64,000 nt of DNA from contig NZ_QVEX01000002.1 of the NCBI RefSeq assembly GCF_003434055.1, forward strand, positions 186,470 through 250,469. The letters are read 5' to 3'. Source of the stretch: Enterocloster aldenensis (lineage in GTDB: Bacteria > Bacillota > Clostridia > Lachnospirales > Lachnospiraceae). Shown here piece by piece: positions 51,109 through 63,800 of the stretch. Position 1 is the first letter of the stretch. Every line of letters begins with the position of its first letter. The position numbers were made by a program, and so were the translations under genes. The notes beneath the pieces were generated by a model. The model had not been told where the DNA came from. It ran no database searches and worked only from the letters and a program-made list of their open reading frames with translations.

Positions 51109-52742
51109 TCCTTTCCATCCTGCTTATGTATCAAGTCTGGGATGCCTTTATCGGTCCCATCCTCCCCGGATACCCCCATGGCCAGCAGCATCAGCATGAC
51201 AGGCGTCACGATGGGGACGCTGATATTGACCGCTGCCTGGGCGGCATAACAGATTACGGCAAAGGCAATTGCCATCACGTAGGGCCGTTTCCCTGCCGAA
51301 CGGATCATTTTCCGGATGGATGTAACCAGCAACGCCAGATAGGCCGCAAGTCCGGCCAGCCCCACCGTTATCAGATATTGAAGGTATTCATTATGGGCGC
51401 TGTCGAAAAATTCCCCATAGCGCATCACCATCTCATCATAATACTTCTCCATGACAACCGCACCATATGTATCGGGTCCGGCCCCAAACAGTTTCTGTGT
51501 AAAGGGAAAGCCTCCATAGCTCTCCATTCCAATCCTCCATATGTACCAGCGGTGCGTCCCCCAGTCGTCATTGATTGCCAGGTACTGCGCCAATCCGCCG
51601 TAGTTTCCTGCATTTCCACGGACATTCACATCATAAAGGGCAAAGCAGGCCAGGATGACCACCATGGACAGGAACGCCAGCCAGACCCACCGCCCCCTGT
51701 TCCCATCCTGCATAAGGGGGTGTGTATCCGGCAGCCTCTGTATCATCCGGCACAGTATGAAGTACATGGCCCAAAGGGCCGCCACCAGGACAATCAGGTA
51801 ATGGGAGCCGGATATGACCCGGTACAATCCTCCCATATGGCCTGCAGCGCCTGAAGACGGCTTTGTCATCCTGGGAAGAATCCAGAATTCCGACCCCAGC
51901 ACTGCAAGTATGAAAATATAAGTCCTGGCCCCCCTCAGGTTCTTGAACGCGTACAGTGGTAAAAGCCCAACCAGGGCCAGTATTGCAAGGTAGGCATTAT
52001 CGCTCATTCCGGTAATCAGTGCAAAGAACGAGACTGACATGCAAAGGAGATACCATGTTTTCCTTATCCCGGCCTCCTCCGTAAAGAATAGCAGGGCGGA
52101 TGTCCCGGCCAACAGGGCTGCATAGGATGTATATGTGTTAATATTCCCAATGGTGGATGTGAACATATAGTATTGTTCCGGATCCATCAGCTTCTTAAAC
52201 CCAATGGGATCCATATCAAAATACTGAAGAATCCCTATGATGCAGGCCGCCATGCCGGCCCCCAGGAACAGATCCAGATACCATTGTCTTAACCGCAGGT
52301 TCTTACTTACGGCAAAATACATGAACGCATAGGTAATCCACAGCAGAAGGCCGGAAAACCTCCCATTGCTTCCCAACAGGGCCGCAACCGGAGACACGGA
52401 CTTCAGGGTGGATACCCCTGCTATCAGTATGAAATCCAGCATGGACCAGTCAACGGCGTTAAACAGCCGGTTCCTGTCCGGATTCCTCACACAGCCAAGA
52501 TAGATTGACAGGCTCAGAAAGATTCCATTTGCCATCAGGAATACGGCTGCAAAGATAATTACAACCCTATAATAAAAATATGTCTTAAAATTCAGTATAT
52601 CAAAGTAATAATCCCTGAACACAAGGGGGAACACCCCAATTATGATGACTGCGAAAACACCTGCCAGTGCACAATTCGTATTTTTCCATGCTGAATGGAA
52701 TCTTACGATATTTAAAATGCCTGTCCTCTTACTATTATCCAT
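51105..52742 (-). CDS. O-antigen ligase / polymerase-like (Wzy_C) membrane protein
   Basis: 545 residues from ATG 52742 (GGGAG upstream), with about twelve membrane helices. A large extracellular loop (about 360-450) leads to FDSAHNEYLQYLITVGLAGL, the Wzy_C/WaaL motif with its conserved His. Such proteins transfer or polymerise lipid-linked glycans outside the membrane, including onto proteins. It is cotranscribed with two giant wall-bound proteins, suggesting it glycosylates them or builds the glycan that anchors them (inference). Confidence 0.82.
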   Translation of the reverse strand: MDNSKRTGILNIVRFHSAWKNTNCALAGVFAVIIIGVFPLVFRDYYFDILNFKTYFYYRVVIIFAAVFLMANGIFLSLSIYLGCVRNPDRNRLFNAVDWSMLDFILIAGVSTLKSVSPVAALLGSNGRFSGLLLWITYAFMYFAVSKNLRLRQWYLDLFLGAGMAACIIGILQYFDMDPIGFKKLMDPEQYYMFTSTIGNINTYTSYAALLAGTSALLFFTEEAGIRKTWYLLCMSVSFFALITGMSDNAYLAILALVGLLPLYAFKNLRGARTYIFILAVLGSEFWILPRMTKPSSGAAGHMGGLYRVISGSHYLIVLVAALWAMYFILCRMIQRLPDTHPLMQDGNRGRWVWLAFLSMVVILACFALYDVNVRGNAGNYGGLAQYLAINDDWGTHRWYIWRIGMESYGGFPFTQKLFGAGPDTYGAVVMEKYYDEMVMRYGEFFDSAHNEYLQYLITVGLAGLAAYLALLVTSIRKMIRSAGKRPYVMAIAFAVICYAAQAAVNISVPIVTPVMLMLLAMGVSGEDGTDKGIPDLIHKQDGKE

Positions 52743-52816
52743 GATTACTCCCTTTAAGGAAATCCCAGAAGCAGCCATGGCTGATACCATGGCTGCCTCC
52801 GATACTCCATCTGTTT

Positions 52817-53347
52817 TTACATCTTTAAATCCTTATTCTTCCGGTTCCTGCACATATAGGTATTGGCTTCATCCAGCATACGCATCAGTTCCAGCGCGCT
52901 GCGGAATGCGATATAATGCGTTCCTGTGTAACTGCACTGGATCCTCCCCTGCATGGAAGAATTCTGTCTATACAGCACATGGACCAGGATGACTGCCTTC
53001 GCAGCTGTCACATAGGGGAACATCTTCCCTGCCACATCCTCTTTGACCAGGACTTTATCGGACTTATTTTTCGTTTTCCCCCTAAGCGCCCGATACTGCT
53101 GCGCCCTTTCCTTTTGCAGGAAACGTGGTTCTGTGGTTGCCATGGGGACGCCTACCATTTCGCATACCTCATCAAGGGCCAGTATCAGCCCATGGATTCC
53201 TTTAAAGCTTACAGGACGGGGCAGATGATAATTCACAATGATACCGTATGGCACATTATTTTCATTTCCATTGATACACACAAGCATCATGCATGCCCTG
53301 TCCGTACCTGCCATTTCAATCTGACGGCTCTTTTCTTCACTCAGCAT
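52817..53347 (-). CDS. Conserved protein of unknown function in the surface operon
   Basis: 176 residues, soluble, no signal peptide; AAGGAG lies before ATG. Distinctive segments are KGIHGLILALDEVCEMVGVP, ILVHVLYRQNSSMQGRIQCS and AFRSALELMRMLDEA; the pattern RQNxSxQG...FRSxLEL recurs, as far as I recall, in small Firmicute proteins near cell-wall-binding-repeat proteins. No domain function known. It lies 57 bases after the second giant protein. Confidence 0.7.
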   Translation of the reverse strand: MLSEEKSRQIEMAGTDRACMMLVCINGNENNVPYGIIVNYHLPRPVSFKGIHGLILALDEVCEMVGVPMATTEPRFLQKERAQQYRALRGKTKNKSDKVLVKEDVAGKMFPYVTAAKAVILVHVLYRQNSSMQGRIQCSYTGTHYIAFRSALELMRMLDEANTYMCRNRKNKDLKM

Positions 53348-53404
53348 GGTCTACTCCTTTGCAGCACAACCGCAGACATCTGTTTGGAACTTCAATCGCC
53401 TGTT

Positions 53405-56400
53405 TTACGGTGTTTCCCTCATCCATCTGCCATTTTCATCCACCGGATATCCATCCGGGGTCATTTCATTTACATATAATGTTCCCATCGGCCTTCCGTC
53501 CTGGCCTCCGGTGCTGAAGAAATACCAGTACTCCCCAAGCTTCTGCCATCCGGTTGCCATGCCTCCGGTAAACTGGTTCAGATAGTACCACTTCATGTCC
53601 TTTGCATCATAGTACCAGCCCATGACTAAACGTCCAAAGTCAGCTCCCAGATTATCATTAAGATAGTACCAGTGTCCGCCTGCGTCCATGTACCAGCCGT
53701 AATCCATGATACCGGCCGCATTAAAATGATAGGTGCAGGTCTGCCGGGCATCCTCGTACTTTATGTTGATCCATTGGTCTTTGATGGTTCTTCCGCTCCT
53801 CAGGATAAAGGACCATTGTCTTCCATCCGTGCCAATGCTTTCCCACCGTCCTTCCGTGCCGACGGCATAGGTCCTGTAATCATTAAAGGTTGTTCCCGGC
53901 CCAAGGCTTCTGCCCCCGCCGGAGCCGCCGCGTGAGCCGCCTCCGCCGCCTCCGCCGTTGCCTCCCGGCCGGTTGGGATTGTCCGGGTTATCCGGATGGT
54001 CCGGGTCATCGGGGTTGTCCGGCGGATTGGGGTCATTAGGATCATTGCCGCCGGAAGTGATGGAATCCACAAGGGCTTTTAAGGTATCATAGGTGTCCAG
54101 AAGCTCGTCCACGGTCGGACGGTAAATCCTGTTGGCAACTTCCAGTGCAATATCAATTGCATCGCTTAACTCTTCCTTATCCTCTTCGCTTACCGATGGA
54201 TTGTCCTTTAATGCCTGGGCTATGGAAATCTGGGTCAAAAGCTTCTGCCTTGCCTCCTGCCACTGGGTATCATCTTCCATCTGGTAGAGCACATGCAGGG
54301 TCAGATTCTTTGTGACAGGTTCGCCCGTGTCATACCCGTTGTTCGAGGAGGCTGTCCTTCCCAGCCCATTATATTCCCATACAACCCCGGTAATGGGATC
54401 CGTATAGGCATCGAATATATCCAGGTCCATGAATCCCTGGGCATCCTCCAGGGCCGTGCCGGACCTGACCTTGATTATATGTTCCACGGAACGCTTATCA
54501 TCGATGATCCTCACTTCATGGGCCTTCAGGTATGTAAGTACATAGGTGCCTTCCACATTTGCATCAAAGGACACAACTCCTGTGAACCCGGAATCCGCGT
54601 CATCCGGATCCGGCTCCATGGGCACCTGCGTACATGTATATTCCCCGTCCAGGTCCTCCACGTTCCACAGCTGGTAATCCGTATAGCCTCGCATGCTGCG
54701 GTCAAGGACAGCGTATATCCTGATATCCGGCTCCTTGTCCACACCGGGCGGGATATCCTTGTTGCTGCCTCCCACCTGTCTTGTCAGTACGGACGATAAG
54801 GTCCACGGTACCTTTACCGCATCATTGCCAACTTCGGCTTTTGCAGCCTCGGACTCTGATGCCTTGGGCGCCCGCTGGGTGAACTTGACTGTGTAGAGCA
54901 CGTCAACCCCCGCTGTCATGGCGTCCTGGTCGCTGCTGTTATCCGTAAGTCCGTCAATCAGGTCCGCCATCCTGTCATCTGACAGGTCAAGGGCCACCGC
55001 CCCTGTCTTAGGCGTATAGTCAATGGAAGCATTACCGGGTGTCGCTGCCGACACTGCGGCATAATAATTTGCCTGAAGCACCAGGTTTCCCTCCGGCATG
55101 GTGATGGTGGGGTTCCTCCTGGTCTTATCGGCCAGTGTCAGCCTGCCGATCAGCGCGCTCCACTGCCGGAATGCCTGTCCCTGGCTGTTGGTGGTTTCCG
55201 CATCCAGGGAAATCAGATCCCCGGCCTTTACCACTGCTGTCTTATCGTCGTCAAAGTCAACGGTCACGCCGCCCCGCACGATTTTAGTGATGAATCCGCC
55301 ATTTGTAAGGGCTATGGTATAATCCTGCTGTTCCTGTGAATTTCCTATGACCGCTACCTGGGTGCCTAAAAGTATCTTATCGGCAGCCCCTGTGTCCTCT
55401 CCCGGCTGCTTTGCAACCACCACGTATAACTGGTTTGACTCCAGCCCGCCAAGAACGGCACGCGGCGTGGCGCCGGAAGACATGACCCATCCGTCCTCAT
55501 CTGCACCGGGGACATCCATTACATCCCCTTCAATATTAAGGATTGCATACAGGGTTCCCGGATCTGCAGGCTCAACCACCACCTGTTTCATACCGGTCCC
55601 ATCGTCCTGTACATCGTAGTTGCTGCCAAGGGCCGGTACCGTCACTCGCGAAGGCGGGCTGAAGGTACCCGGGTCCAGGTTCTCCGGAAGGATTACCCCC
55701 ACATCCGGGTTGGCGCCCTGGATCATCTCATAGACATAGTAGCTTGTACATGGGTTTAACCCGGTAAAACCGGCATTCTTTAACTGGCTTCCCAGTTTGG
55801 TCCCAACCACCTTATAATCCATATCAGTCAATGCGTACCTGCGGTTTTGGTTGGCGCCCGATACGCCCACCTTCCCGCTTCCATCGCTGCCTATGGTGCC
55901 CTGGGCATCCGGCATTGTCAGTATGTTGTCATCGCTGAGCCCGATGGGGATGAACCTTGCCGTATAGGTCTGGTCCGCATTGATAGTCTGCGGGCCCTGC
56001 ATCCTGTTCCCGTTTTCGTCAAACCAGCCGTCAAACATGTAGAAATTATCGGGATGGGTGCTGGGAAGTATCAGGGACGACCAGGATGTGCCTATCTCCA
56101 CATGGCTTGTCTTATTTCCTTCTATGGCGCCGTGAGGCCCGGATACAAACTTCAGGTCAAACCATTCGCCTTCTGTCTCCTCAAAATTCGCAAATAATTT
56201 GATGGAGGTATTGATTACCGTGTCATCTGCCAGTTTTGGTCCTGTTTTATTGCTTCCGTTGGATGTGGCCTTATACCAGCCGTCAAAACTGTAATGGGAT
56301 GAAGGCGTGGGTATAAGCCCTTCCGTTACCTGGGCCAGGGTATTGTCCCCGGACTTTTTGACAAACTTAGGGGCCGTACTCCCGTTAAAGAATCCGTTCT

Positions 56401-57805
56401 GGCCATTGTAGAATTCTACTTTTGCCCAATAGTTCTCATCCGTCAGGTCTTCGGTGTAGGTGATGGTTACGGTACCACCCTGAAGATTCGGGGTCAGGTT
56501 CAGTTTCTTAGTCTCCTGGTTCAGGGATACCTCTGACAGGCTGTCCTCCCATACTATATTAGGAGGATAAACATAGCCTGGCATTTCATCCACGTCAACT
56601 TCCACCGGCACACCGGGATTCACGGCCCGCGTCTCCTCTTCCCGCAGGATATTGCCGTGGTTATCCATGCGCTTTACCCGGAGTATGGTTTCAAAGCTGG
56701 GGTCCAGTCCATATTGATAGGTAAATGTTATGGCCTGGTTTGGCATCTTTCCTGTAAAGTAATAGTCAGATGTATTAAGACTGACCCCTGCATCCTCTGC
56801 AGAGATGACGCCCATACCGTCCAGGTCCGTGATTCCTCCGTCAGTCAGTTCCGCTGATTCAAGCAGATAGGAATTAATGACTGCCGGTTCAATGACATAG
56901 CCGGATTCCACCGGAAGGGTCCTGCTCTCCGGTGCTTTAATCTGATTGCCTTCCATATCCACGTACCGCACCGTGATTTGGAATTTTTTCGCCGGGTCAG
57001 GTTCATAACGATAAGCCGCTGTCAGGCTGTCATTGGGCATGCTGCCCCTTACCGCATTGGTGGATGTGTTGATGCTGGCCCCGCCCTCTTCCATGGTGCC
57101 CTGTCCGCTTGCCTCGCCGTATTTGCGGACTTTATTGTTCTTTAAGAGCACGGACTTAAACCGGTATCCCGGTATATCCCTTCTGTAGGTTGCGGAAATA
57201 GGATTGTTGGCCATCTGTGTACTTTCCCAGGATGATTCGAAGAATTTCCTTAAATCAGGATCCTCATAATCAGCCGGCCATCCGCTGCTTCCATCCGCCT
57301 CATCCCTTGCCGTGTTAAAGTCCCTGTAATGTTCTACCCTGAATGTATAGGGAGTTGTCTCATTACTTTTCCACACCGCGTTGTAGGTTGTCACGGAATC
57401 ATACGGGAAGGCATACGGGAGTGTCTCCACCCGGTTGCCGCTGGTTCCATACCAGCCGTCAAATGTATAGCCGTCCCATGTAATACCGCTAAAATCCGGT
57501 ACCTTTGGCCTTGCCCCGGACCCAAAGTCATCCGTGGGCAAACCTGCAAAGTTGGCGGAACTGGTCAGGGGACTGCCTGCCTGCCCGCTTGCCACAAACA
57601 GATTGCCCTCCATGGCCCCGCCGGATGCCACACCGCTATAGCTGGAAAGCTGTACTCCCGGCCCATTCTGAGGATTGAACTTAATCTTAACCAAATCCCC
57701 AAAATCAACCGCATACGCCGGGTGTCCCGGGACAGCCATGGAAAATACCATGACTGCCGCCAGCATCCCTGCCAGCTTTGATTTTATATTATATCTCTTT
57801 CTCAT
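53405..57805 (-). CDS. Giant secreted wall-bound repeat protein B
   Basis: 1466 residues from ATG 57805 (GGAGGAACC upstream). Signal peptide MRKRYNIKSKLAGMLAAVMV... cut near AYA. InlB/Flg_new-type modules follow (WDGYTFDGWYGTSG, YSFDGWYKAT, YMFDGWFDENG), interleaved with MucBP-like repeats (ITVRYVDMEGNQIKAPE). Next are beta-rich modules sharing KASESEAAKA and ATPGNASI, a helical segment near 1265, and a Pro/Asp/Asn then Gly-rich linker. Four to five choline-binding-type repeats end it (GGHWYYLNDNLG, DMKWYYLNQFTGGMATGWQ). No LPXTG. Likely an adhesin bound to wall polysaccharide. Confidence 0.85.
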   Translation of the reverse strand: MRKRYNIKSKLAGMLAAVMVFSMAVPGHPAYAVDFGDLVKIKFNPQNGPGVQLSSYSGVASGGAMEGNLFVASGQAGSPLTSSANFAGLPTDDFGSGARPKVPDFSGITWDGYTFDGWYGTSGNRVETLPYAFPYDSVTTYNAVWKSNETTPYTFRVEHYRDFNTARDEADGSSGWPADYEDPDLRKFFESSWESTQMANNPISATYRRDIPGYRFKSVLLKNNKVRKYGEASGQGTMEEGGASINTSTNAVRGSMPNDSLTAAYRYEPDPAKKFQITVRYVDMEGNQIKAPESRTLPVESGYVIEPAVINSYLLESAELTDGGITDLDGMGVISAEDAGVSLNTSDYYFTGKMPNQAITFTYQYGLDPSFETILRVKRMDNHGNILREEETRAVNPGVPVEVDVDEMPGYVYPPNIVWEDSLSEVSLNQETKKLNLTPNLQGGTVTITYTEDLTDENYWAKVEFYNGQNGFFNGSTAPKFVKKSGDNTLAQVTEGLIPTPSSHYSFDGWYKATSNGSNKTGPKLADDTVINTSIKLFANFEETEGEWFDLKFVSGPHGAIEGNKTSHVEIGTSWSSLILPSTHPDNFYMFDGWFDENGNRMQGPQTINADQTYTARFIPIGLSDDNILTMPDAQGTIGSDGSGKVGVSGANQNRRYALTDMDYKVVGTKLGSQLKNAGFTGLNPCTSYYVYEMIQGANPDVGVILPENLDPGTFSPPSRVTVPALGSNYDVQDDGTGMKQVVVEPADPGTLYAILNIEGDVMDVPGADEDGWVMSSGATPRAVLGGLESNQLYVVVAKQPGEDTGAADKILLGTQVAVIGNSQEQQDYTIALTNGGFITKIVRGGVTVDFDDDKTAVVKAGDLISLDAETTNSQGQAFRQWSALIGRLTLADKTRRNPTITMPEGNLVLQANYYAAVSAATPGNASIDYTPKTGAVALDLSDDRMADLIDGLTDNSSDQDAMTAGVDVLYTVKFTQRAPKASESEAAKAEVGNDAVKVPWTLSSVLTRQVGGSNKDIPPGVDKEPDIRIYAVLDRSMRGYTDYQLWNVEDLDGEYTCTQVPMEPDPDDADSGFTGVVSFDANVEGTYVLTYLKAHEVRIIDDKRSVEHIIKVRSGTALEDAQGFMDLDIFDAYTDPITGVVWEYNGLGRTASSNNGYDTGEPVTKNLTLHVLYQMEDDTQWQEARQKLLTQISIAQALKDNPSVSEEDKEELSDAIDIALEVANRIYRPTVDELLDTYDTLKALVDSITSGGNDPNDPNPPDNPDDPDHPDNPDNPNRPGGNGGGGGGGSRGGSGGGRSLGPGTTFNDYRTYAVGTEGRWESIGTDGRQWSFILRSGRTIKDQWINIKYEDARQTCTYHFNAAGIMDYGWYMDAGGHWYYLNDNLGADFGRLVMGWYYDAKDMKWYYLNQFTGGMATGWQKLGEYWYFFSTGGQDGRPMGTLYVNEMTPDGYPVDENGRWMRETP

Positions 57806-57815
57806 CCGGTTCCTC

Positions 57816-60800
57816 CTACTGAATCCATACACCGTCGGCGTCTGTCCGGTATCCGTCCGGTGTTATTTCATTCTTATACATGGCGCCTAAGGGACGTCCT
57901 GCGCCGCCTCCATAGGTCCACCGCTGTCTGACGGGGTCATAGGCATATACGCCCGCCCCTACAGGGGAAAAGTAGTACCATTTCCCGTCTATCTTCCTCC
58001 AGCCCTGGGCCATCACGCCACTGGCCGGATCCAGGTAATACCAGTTGCCGTCTCCTGTATCCAGTCTCCAGCCTGTCATCATTTTCCCGTAAGGTAATTC
58101 AGTCTCCGTGTTGCAGTAATACCAGTTTCCTGCCATATCACGGATCCAGCCAGTCTGCATGATACCCTTGTCGTCAAAATAATACCAGCCGCTGTCTTCC
58201 TGTCCGGCTCCTTCAGGATAATAAAGCTTGGCCCACATGCCGCTCAGGCGTGTTCCTCCGTTGAGCACGAAACTCAACTGTCTCTCACCGGACGGCCCGG
58301 TGCTCTCCACCCAGTTGCCGTTGGTACCTATCTGATAGTTCAATGGCGCGGTTCCAGCAAATGGCGCCCTCTTACTTCCGCCTCCGCCGCCGCCTCCACC
58401 TTTGCTGCCGCCTTTGTTCCCGCTTTCCTGAAGGTCGTCGTAGTGGTCATACCGTCCATCCAGCAGTTCCTTGTACGGAGCCGTCCTATCCTTCAGCTCG
58501 CGCAGGGCTTCCTCCAGCTGGCCGATGGTTGCCTTGGGTTCTTCACGGTCCAGGACTTCCAGCGCCGCCTCAATGTACTCCTTCAGCTTCTTGCTCTCGC
58601 CCTGCTTCAGGAAATGGTCATCGCTTATGCCGATGGACTCCCGGATAGCCTCCTCCAGCTCCCTGCGGACATCGTCTAATTCTTTCTCATTGTTATCATA
58701 ATATGCGTATACATAGGTCTTGCGGGTTATCTTGCGGTCCGGTTCAAACTCCCTGTAACGGTCCTGGCGGTAACTCCAGCCCAGATAGCTGTACTCCGCC
58801 CCTGCCGGGCTGATGAAATAGTCAAGCTGCGCTTCCAGTCCCCCATACTCTGACTCATAATAGGAATCTGCCGGGGACTCCTCCCTGCGCACCTTGAACC
58901 AGTAGCGGTAGATATCCGGGGCCGTGTTATTGAGGAAATACACCCGGTACGCGCGGTTATACACCATTATGTACCGCCGTCCTTCCGTGGCAGTGAAGGT
59001 GAACAGGCCGCCCGTTTCTTCCGGTTCATAATCCATAGGCACCAGGCTTACCACCATTTCCGTATCCGGGTCCCCGCTGATTTCATACAGCTGGTAGTCC
59101 ATCATATCCACATCCTGCCTGCCTAACTGCACATACGTATTGAAGGATGCCTCCGATGCGCTTGCACGGTTAACCTTCCTGCCGTTCACATATCTTTCGA
59201 TGGAAACGTCCAGACCCCAGGCCGCCTTGTAGGATGCTTCATGGTCCGTATCGTAGCTGCCTCCCATCTTGATGGCATTGGATTCCGATGCGCGTACGCT
59301 GTTCTTTCTATATACCACCTTATAGGTCACGTCCGCATGGTTTACGTCCAGCAGCTCCCGGTCCGCGTCCGTGGTAAGCTCATCCTCCAGAATCGGTATC
59401 TCTCCCGGATCCAGGGCCAGTTCCTCACGGCTGCCTCCCCGTACCTCGTCCACCACAGTGGCGTTGCTTGGGGTTGCCGCCCGTTCATATACTGCTGTCA
59501 GGACCAGGTTCGTATCCGGCATGGTGAAGCTGGCTTCCCTGGAATTAATCCTGTTTTCCATACCTTCAACCGAGCCGATGATGAACTTCCAGTGGGAGAA
59601 GGGACGGTTTTCATCGTTAACTGCTTCCGCCTTGATTTTCACTAAATCGCCTTTGTGGGCCTCTTCATAACGTTCTTCCCCTACGGCTTCATCCCCCACG
59701 CTTACCACCTCGCCGTTCAGTGTTTCGATGATGTAGGCCGGAAGTTCCAGGTCGCCGCCCGGATCCGTAGTGATGACGCTGCCATCTTCCAGGCAGCTTT
59801 CCGCAGTGACTGCGCTTAGGCCTTTTGGACGGGCCACCACCGTATACTCCTTGTTATAGTCAAGACCGCCAAAGCTTACGCTTCCCGGGTTGCCTGACAC
59901 CCCCTGCCATCCGCCTGCGCCGGTCTGGGGCGTGGTTACCACATGGCCGCTGCTGTCCAGTACCGCATAATCCGATGCCGGGTCCGCCGGCCGGATAATC
60001 AGCCTCGTCTTACCCTCGTCTTCTTCGTCATATAGGATCTTATAGTTGGTATCCACCACCGGTGTCAATACCTCCACACCGTTGCTGAGCGTACCTTCCA
60101 CATCCCCAATCATGTTTCCGGTCTGTACCGTTGTCTGTCCGGTTGCCTCGTATACCAGATAACGCATGCCGGGATACAGGTTGTCAAATACGGTGCGGCT
60201 TGTAAGTATGTTGCCCTTGTTGACTGCCAGCACCTTACCATCAAGGTCCGTAAGGATATATTTATACCCCTGTGTGGTGCCGAATACCGTGATGCGTCCC
60301 TTGCCCTGGCTGTTAAGTCCTGCTGCCGGTTCCGGGTCCGTCACCTCCGTGCCGAAGATGGCCGGGTCCGGATAGAACTGGATAGTATAGGTCTGGCCGT
60401 TTACCAGGTCCATATCACCGTCCACCGGTTCGCCCTGTACATACCAGTCATCCACCAGATAGTTTACCTCCGGTGTATAGGAAGGAAGGCTTGCCGTAAT
60501 GTCCCCCCATTTCTTATCAAAGGTGGTGCGCAGGGTCAGGGGCTGCCCTGCATCAATGGAACCATGGCTGCCTGCTGCAAAACTGATATTGATCCAGGCA
60601 TCCGGATTCTCTTCAAAATAGGCGGTTATGGTTGCCGAAGCCGCGAACCGGTAATCCTGGGGCAGGATTGTTTCCCCGTTGTCCAGGATCCCGTTTCCAT
60701 CCGTGTCAATAAACCAGCCTCCGAAGCGGTAATAATTGTTCACCGGCCGGGTTTCCGGCATAAGCCGCCGTTCCTTTATGGCAGCCAAGGTATAGGACTG

Positions 60801-63800
60801 CTCCTGCCCCGCAGACGAACCGTCGTCCAACAGTACGCTGGCCTTAAATCTTCCGCCTGACAATGCCTGCACATCCTGGGATATGCTGCTTCCTCCCTGC
60901 AGGGTTCCGTTTGCGCCGGGCTTATATGTGATATCTCCCCACAGCGCCGGGATCCTGTCATGTTTATACGTAATTGTGACTTCATCATTGGGCATGATTC
61001 CGGACCAGTCATTGCCGCCAAACTGTATCTGTGAATCCGCCGGCCTGACCGTGTGTGATTCCAGGCTGTATCCATACTGCTCCCGGTATACGCCTTGCAC
61101 ATCGCTGTCCGCTGCATAAGGTCCTGAATTCTCAGGAGGTATGATGTCCTTTAAGCGGCTGTCCGCGGTCCCGTTGTCTTCATATTTGACAGCTATCCCA
61201 TATCCCTGGATGGATGATTCATACAGGTAGACAAGGCGCACCGGCTGGTTGGGCATGATGCCGCTGAACATTAAGCTTTCATCAAAATCCCCTCGCACGC
61301 CGTTTACCAGGCCGTCCGCCAGTTCGCCTGCCTCATCTCCCAGGTCGAACCGGTAACCGATGCACTGATAGCCGTAAACCTGTGCGGGCTGGGCAGTGAT
61401 TTCATTTTCCGGATAGTACAGACCTGGCTGGGCAGCAGATACCGTGGTCCCGTTATTGGTTTCATGCAGGACCTCGAACAGGGACCTGGCATTGGGGTCA
61501 TCATATCTCACTTTGTAGCTGTAGCGTATGGTTGCATCCTGCCCCGGCATCTTTCCGTTAAACGTGCCTGCACCGTCAAACTGGCCTATGGGCACTGATG
61601 TACCGCTGAAGTTATATTCCGACGGGGTTGTGCTGGAATCATCCCTGCTCCAGTCATATCCCCTGACCGTTTTTTTCTCCTCCAGAATCGGCGCTTCCAC
61701 GCTATAGGCGCTGTCCAGGGTATTTGTATCAAACATGATGTCCCCTGAGACATTGGAATGCTCTACCGTATAATTAAACTTAACACTGGGGTCCGCCTCA
61801 AATATTGCATAGTAGGTTACAGGCGTCTCCGGGTAAACAGCCGGCAGCCTGTCGATAAACTGGGGATTGTCCCAGTCATTTACCGAACTCCAGCCTTTAA
61901 ATATGTAACCATACCGTGTAGTTGTCGGAAGCAGTGAATTGACCGGATTCCCGGCAGTACCGACCAAGGTCTCTGGTTCCGGTGTCCCTCCGTTGCTGTT
62001 GAATATGATTTGTGACCCCACCTTTTGGTATTCATAATTCACTGCCACATCCTGGTTGGGCATGGTTCCCGTAATCCTGCCAAAGTCTGCCGACCCCGGC
62101 GTCAGGTCTGCCGTCAGGGACGGCGGTGTCCCCTGTTCAATGACCACGTTGGACAGCTCGTATCCCGTGATTGCCGGCCCAGGCGCAATATCCACCGGTT
62201 CTCCCGAGCCCTTGGAAACCGGGGGAATCGGGGTAACGCCGGGAATGGAACCGCCTGTCTGTGCATCTTTCACAACAAAGCTGATTTGAAGCCCGTTCCG
62301 TTTGATTACTGCATTTTTATCATTTCCCGTTCCTGCACCAGGCAGGTTCCTTGTTCCCACTGACACATACACACCGGTGCCGTCAGCTTTTGCCTGGTCT
62401 GCGAAAAAATTATCCGCAAAGGGGCTTGGAGCCGTATCCACGCCGCTCCCTGACAAGGGCACCGCTATTTTTATCTCCTGTCCGGTTTCCGTGGAGATTC
62501 CTCCCGGAGAGGCAGCCGGCTGCCGGGCCGTGGTGACCCCAATCCTTGAAGCGTTCAGGTCGCCTGTCACTGTAATGGTCCGTCCTGTTTCCAGATATAT
62601 ATTGGCCTTGGCGCCTGAGGAGGTTGTGTTGTCCTCTATCATAACATCATTGAGCACATCAAACCTTCCCGTGCTGTTAAAGTAAACAGCGCCCTTTCCT
62701 TCTGACAGGTTTCCGGATACCTTGCCGTAGTTCATGGAGAGGGCCGCGCTTCCCGTTACATTGAGGGCGCTGCCCTGGCTTGCGCTGTCCCCATGACAGT
62801 TCCTAAGTTCCGCCCCGCTGTTTATCTCTATCCGGCCAGAACCTGCTGATACAAGTGGATTGCTGCTTACATTGCCGTTGCCGTCCAAAACAAGGTCCGT
62901 CAGTTTCAGGGTTGCCCCTGTCACGTCAAAAATCGGCCCGGTATAGGAACCGGCGCGTCTCAATGTCTTGATATAATCCGCATCCTCGTTGGTAGGGTTG
63001 CCGTTCCTGTCATAATCCGTACTGGCTATGGTGATATCCTTACTGGAACCGGAGACCGTAATGGGGGCCGTAATATCCGGATAATCCATGATATAGATGT
63101 ATCCTTTCTTATTCCCTATCTGCCCCATGGCATATTCGATTGTTTTAAAGGGACTGCTGTAGGTGCCGTCGGCAGCAGTTGAATCCACCCCGGATTCTGA
63201 TACGTAGTAAGACGTGTCCCTGATTGCAAATGCAACCCGTTTATGTACCATCTCATATGGATGAAGCTGGAAATGCCAGGAATAGGCCATACCGGAGTCA
63301 GTCCCGCTCAGGGAATCCCCGCCGCCTTCATTAAATACATTGCCTCCCCAGCTGCTATAGTGTCCAATCCACCTTGTAGTTGGGGGTGTAACACCAAGAC
63401 TGCTGTCATTAGTGATACAGTCAAAGGTGGTTTTCACATACTGATTCACCATATGGAAACCCCGGTTATTTTTATAAACCGTAGCATAATCATCTTCCCT
63501 GCTGCCGCCAATCATGACGTCCGTGCCTGTTCCCAGTTTTACGGACCTGCCCGTGGTTCCGCCCTGACCAGTCTTGTCGTAGACATAATAATCTACAAAC
63601 ACATATTTATTGTCCGGGCTTGACGAAAGGGCAATCTTTAATTCAATTCCCATATTGGTCAAATCTTCCACCGAGCCATTGGCATTTCCATTGGCCTTAT
63701 ATTTTGTTCCGTTATCTACCTGGATATAGGTGGCGTACCCCTGCCAGCTATAAGAAGTCTTAATACCGCTTGTGCTATACCCTGTCTGTCCTGCCTGCAG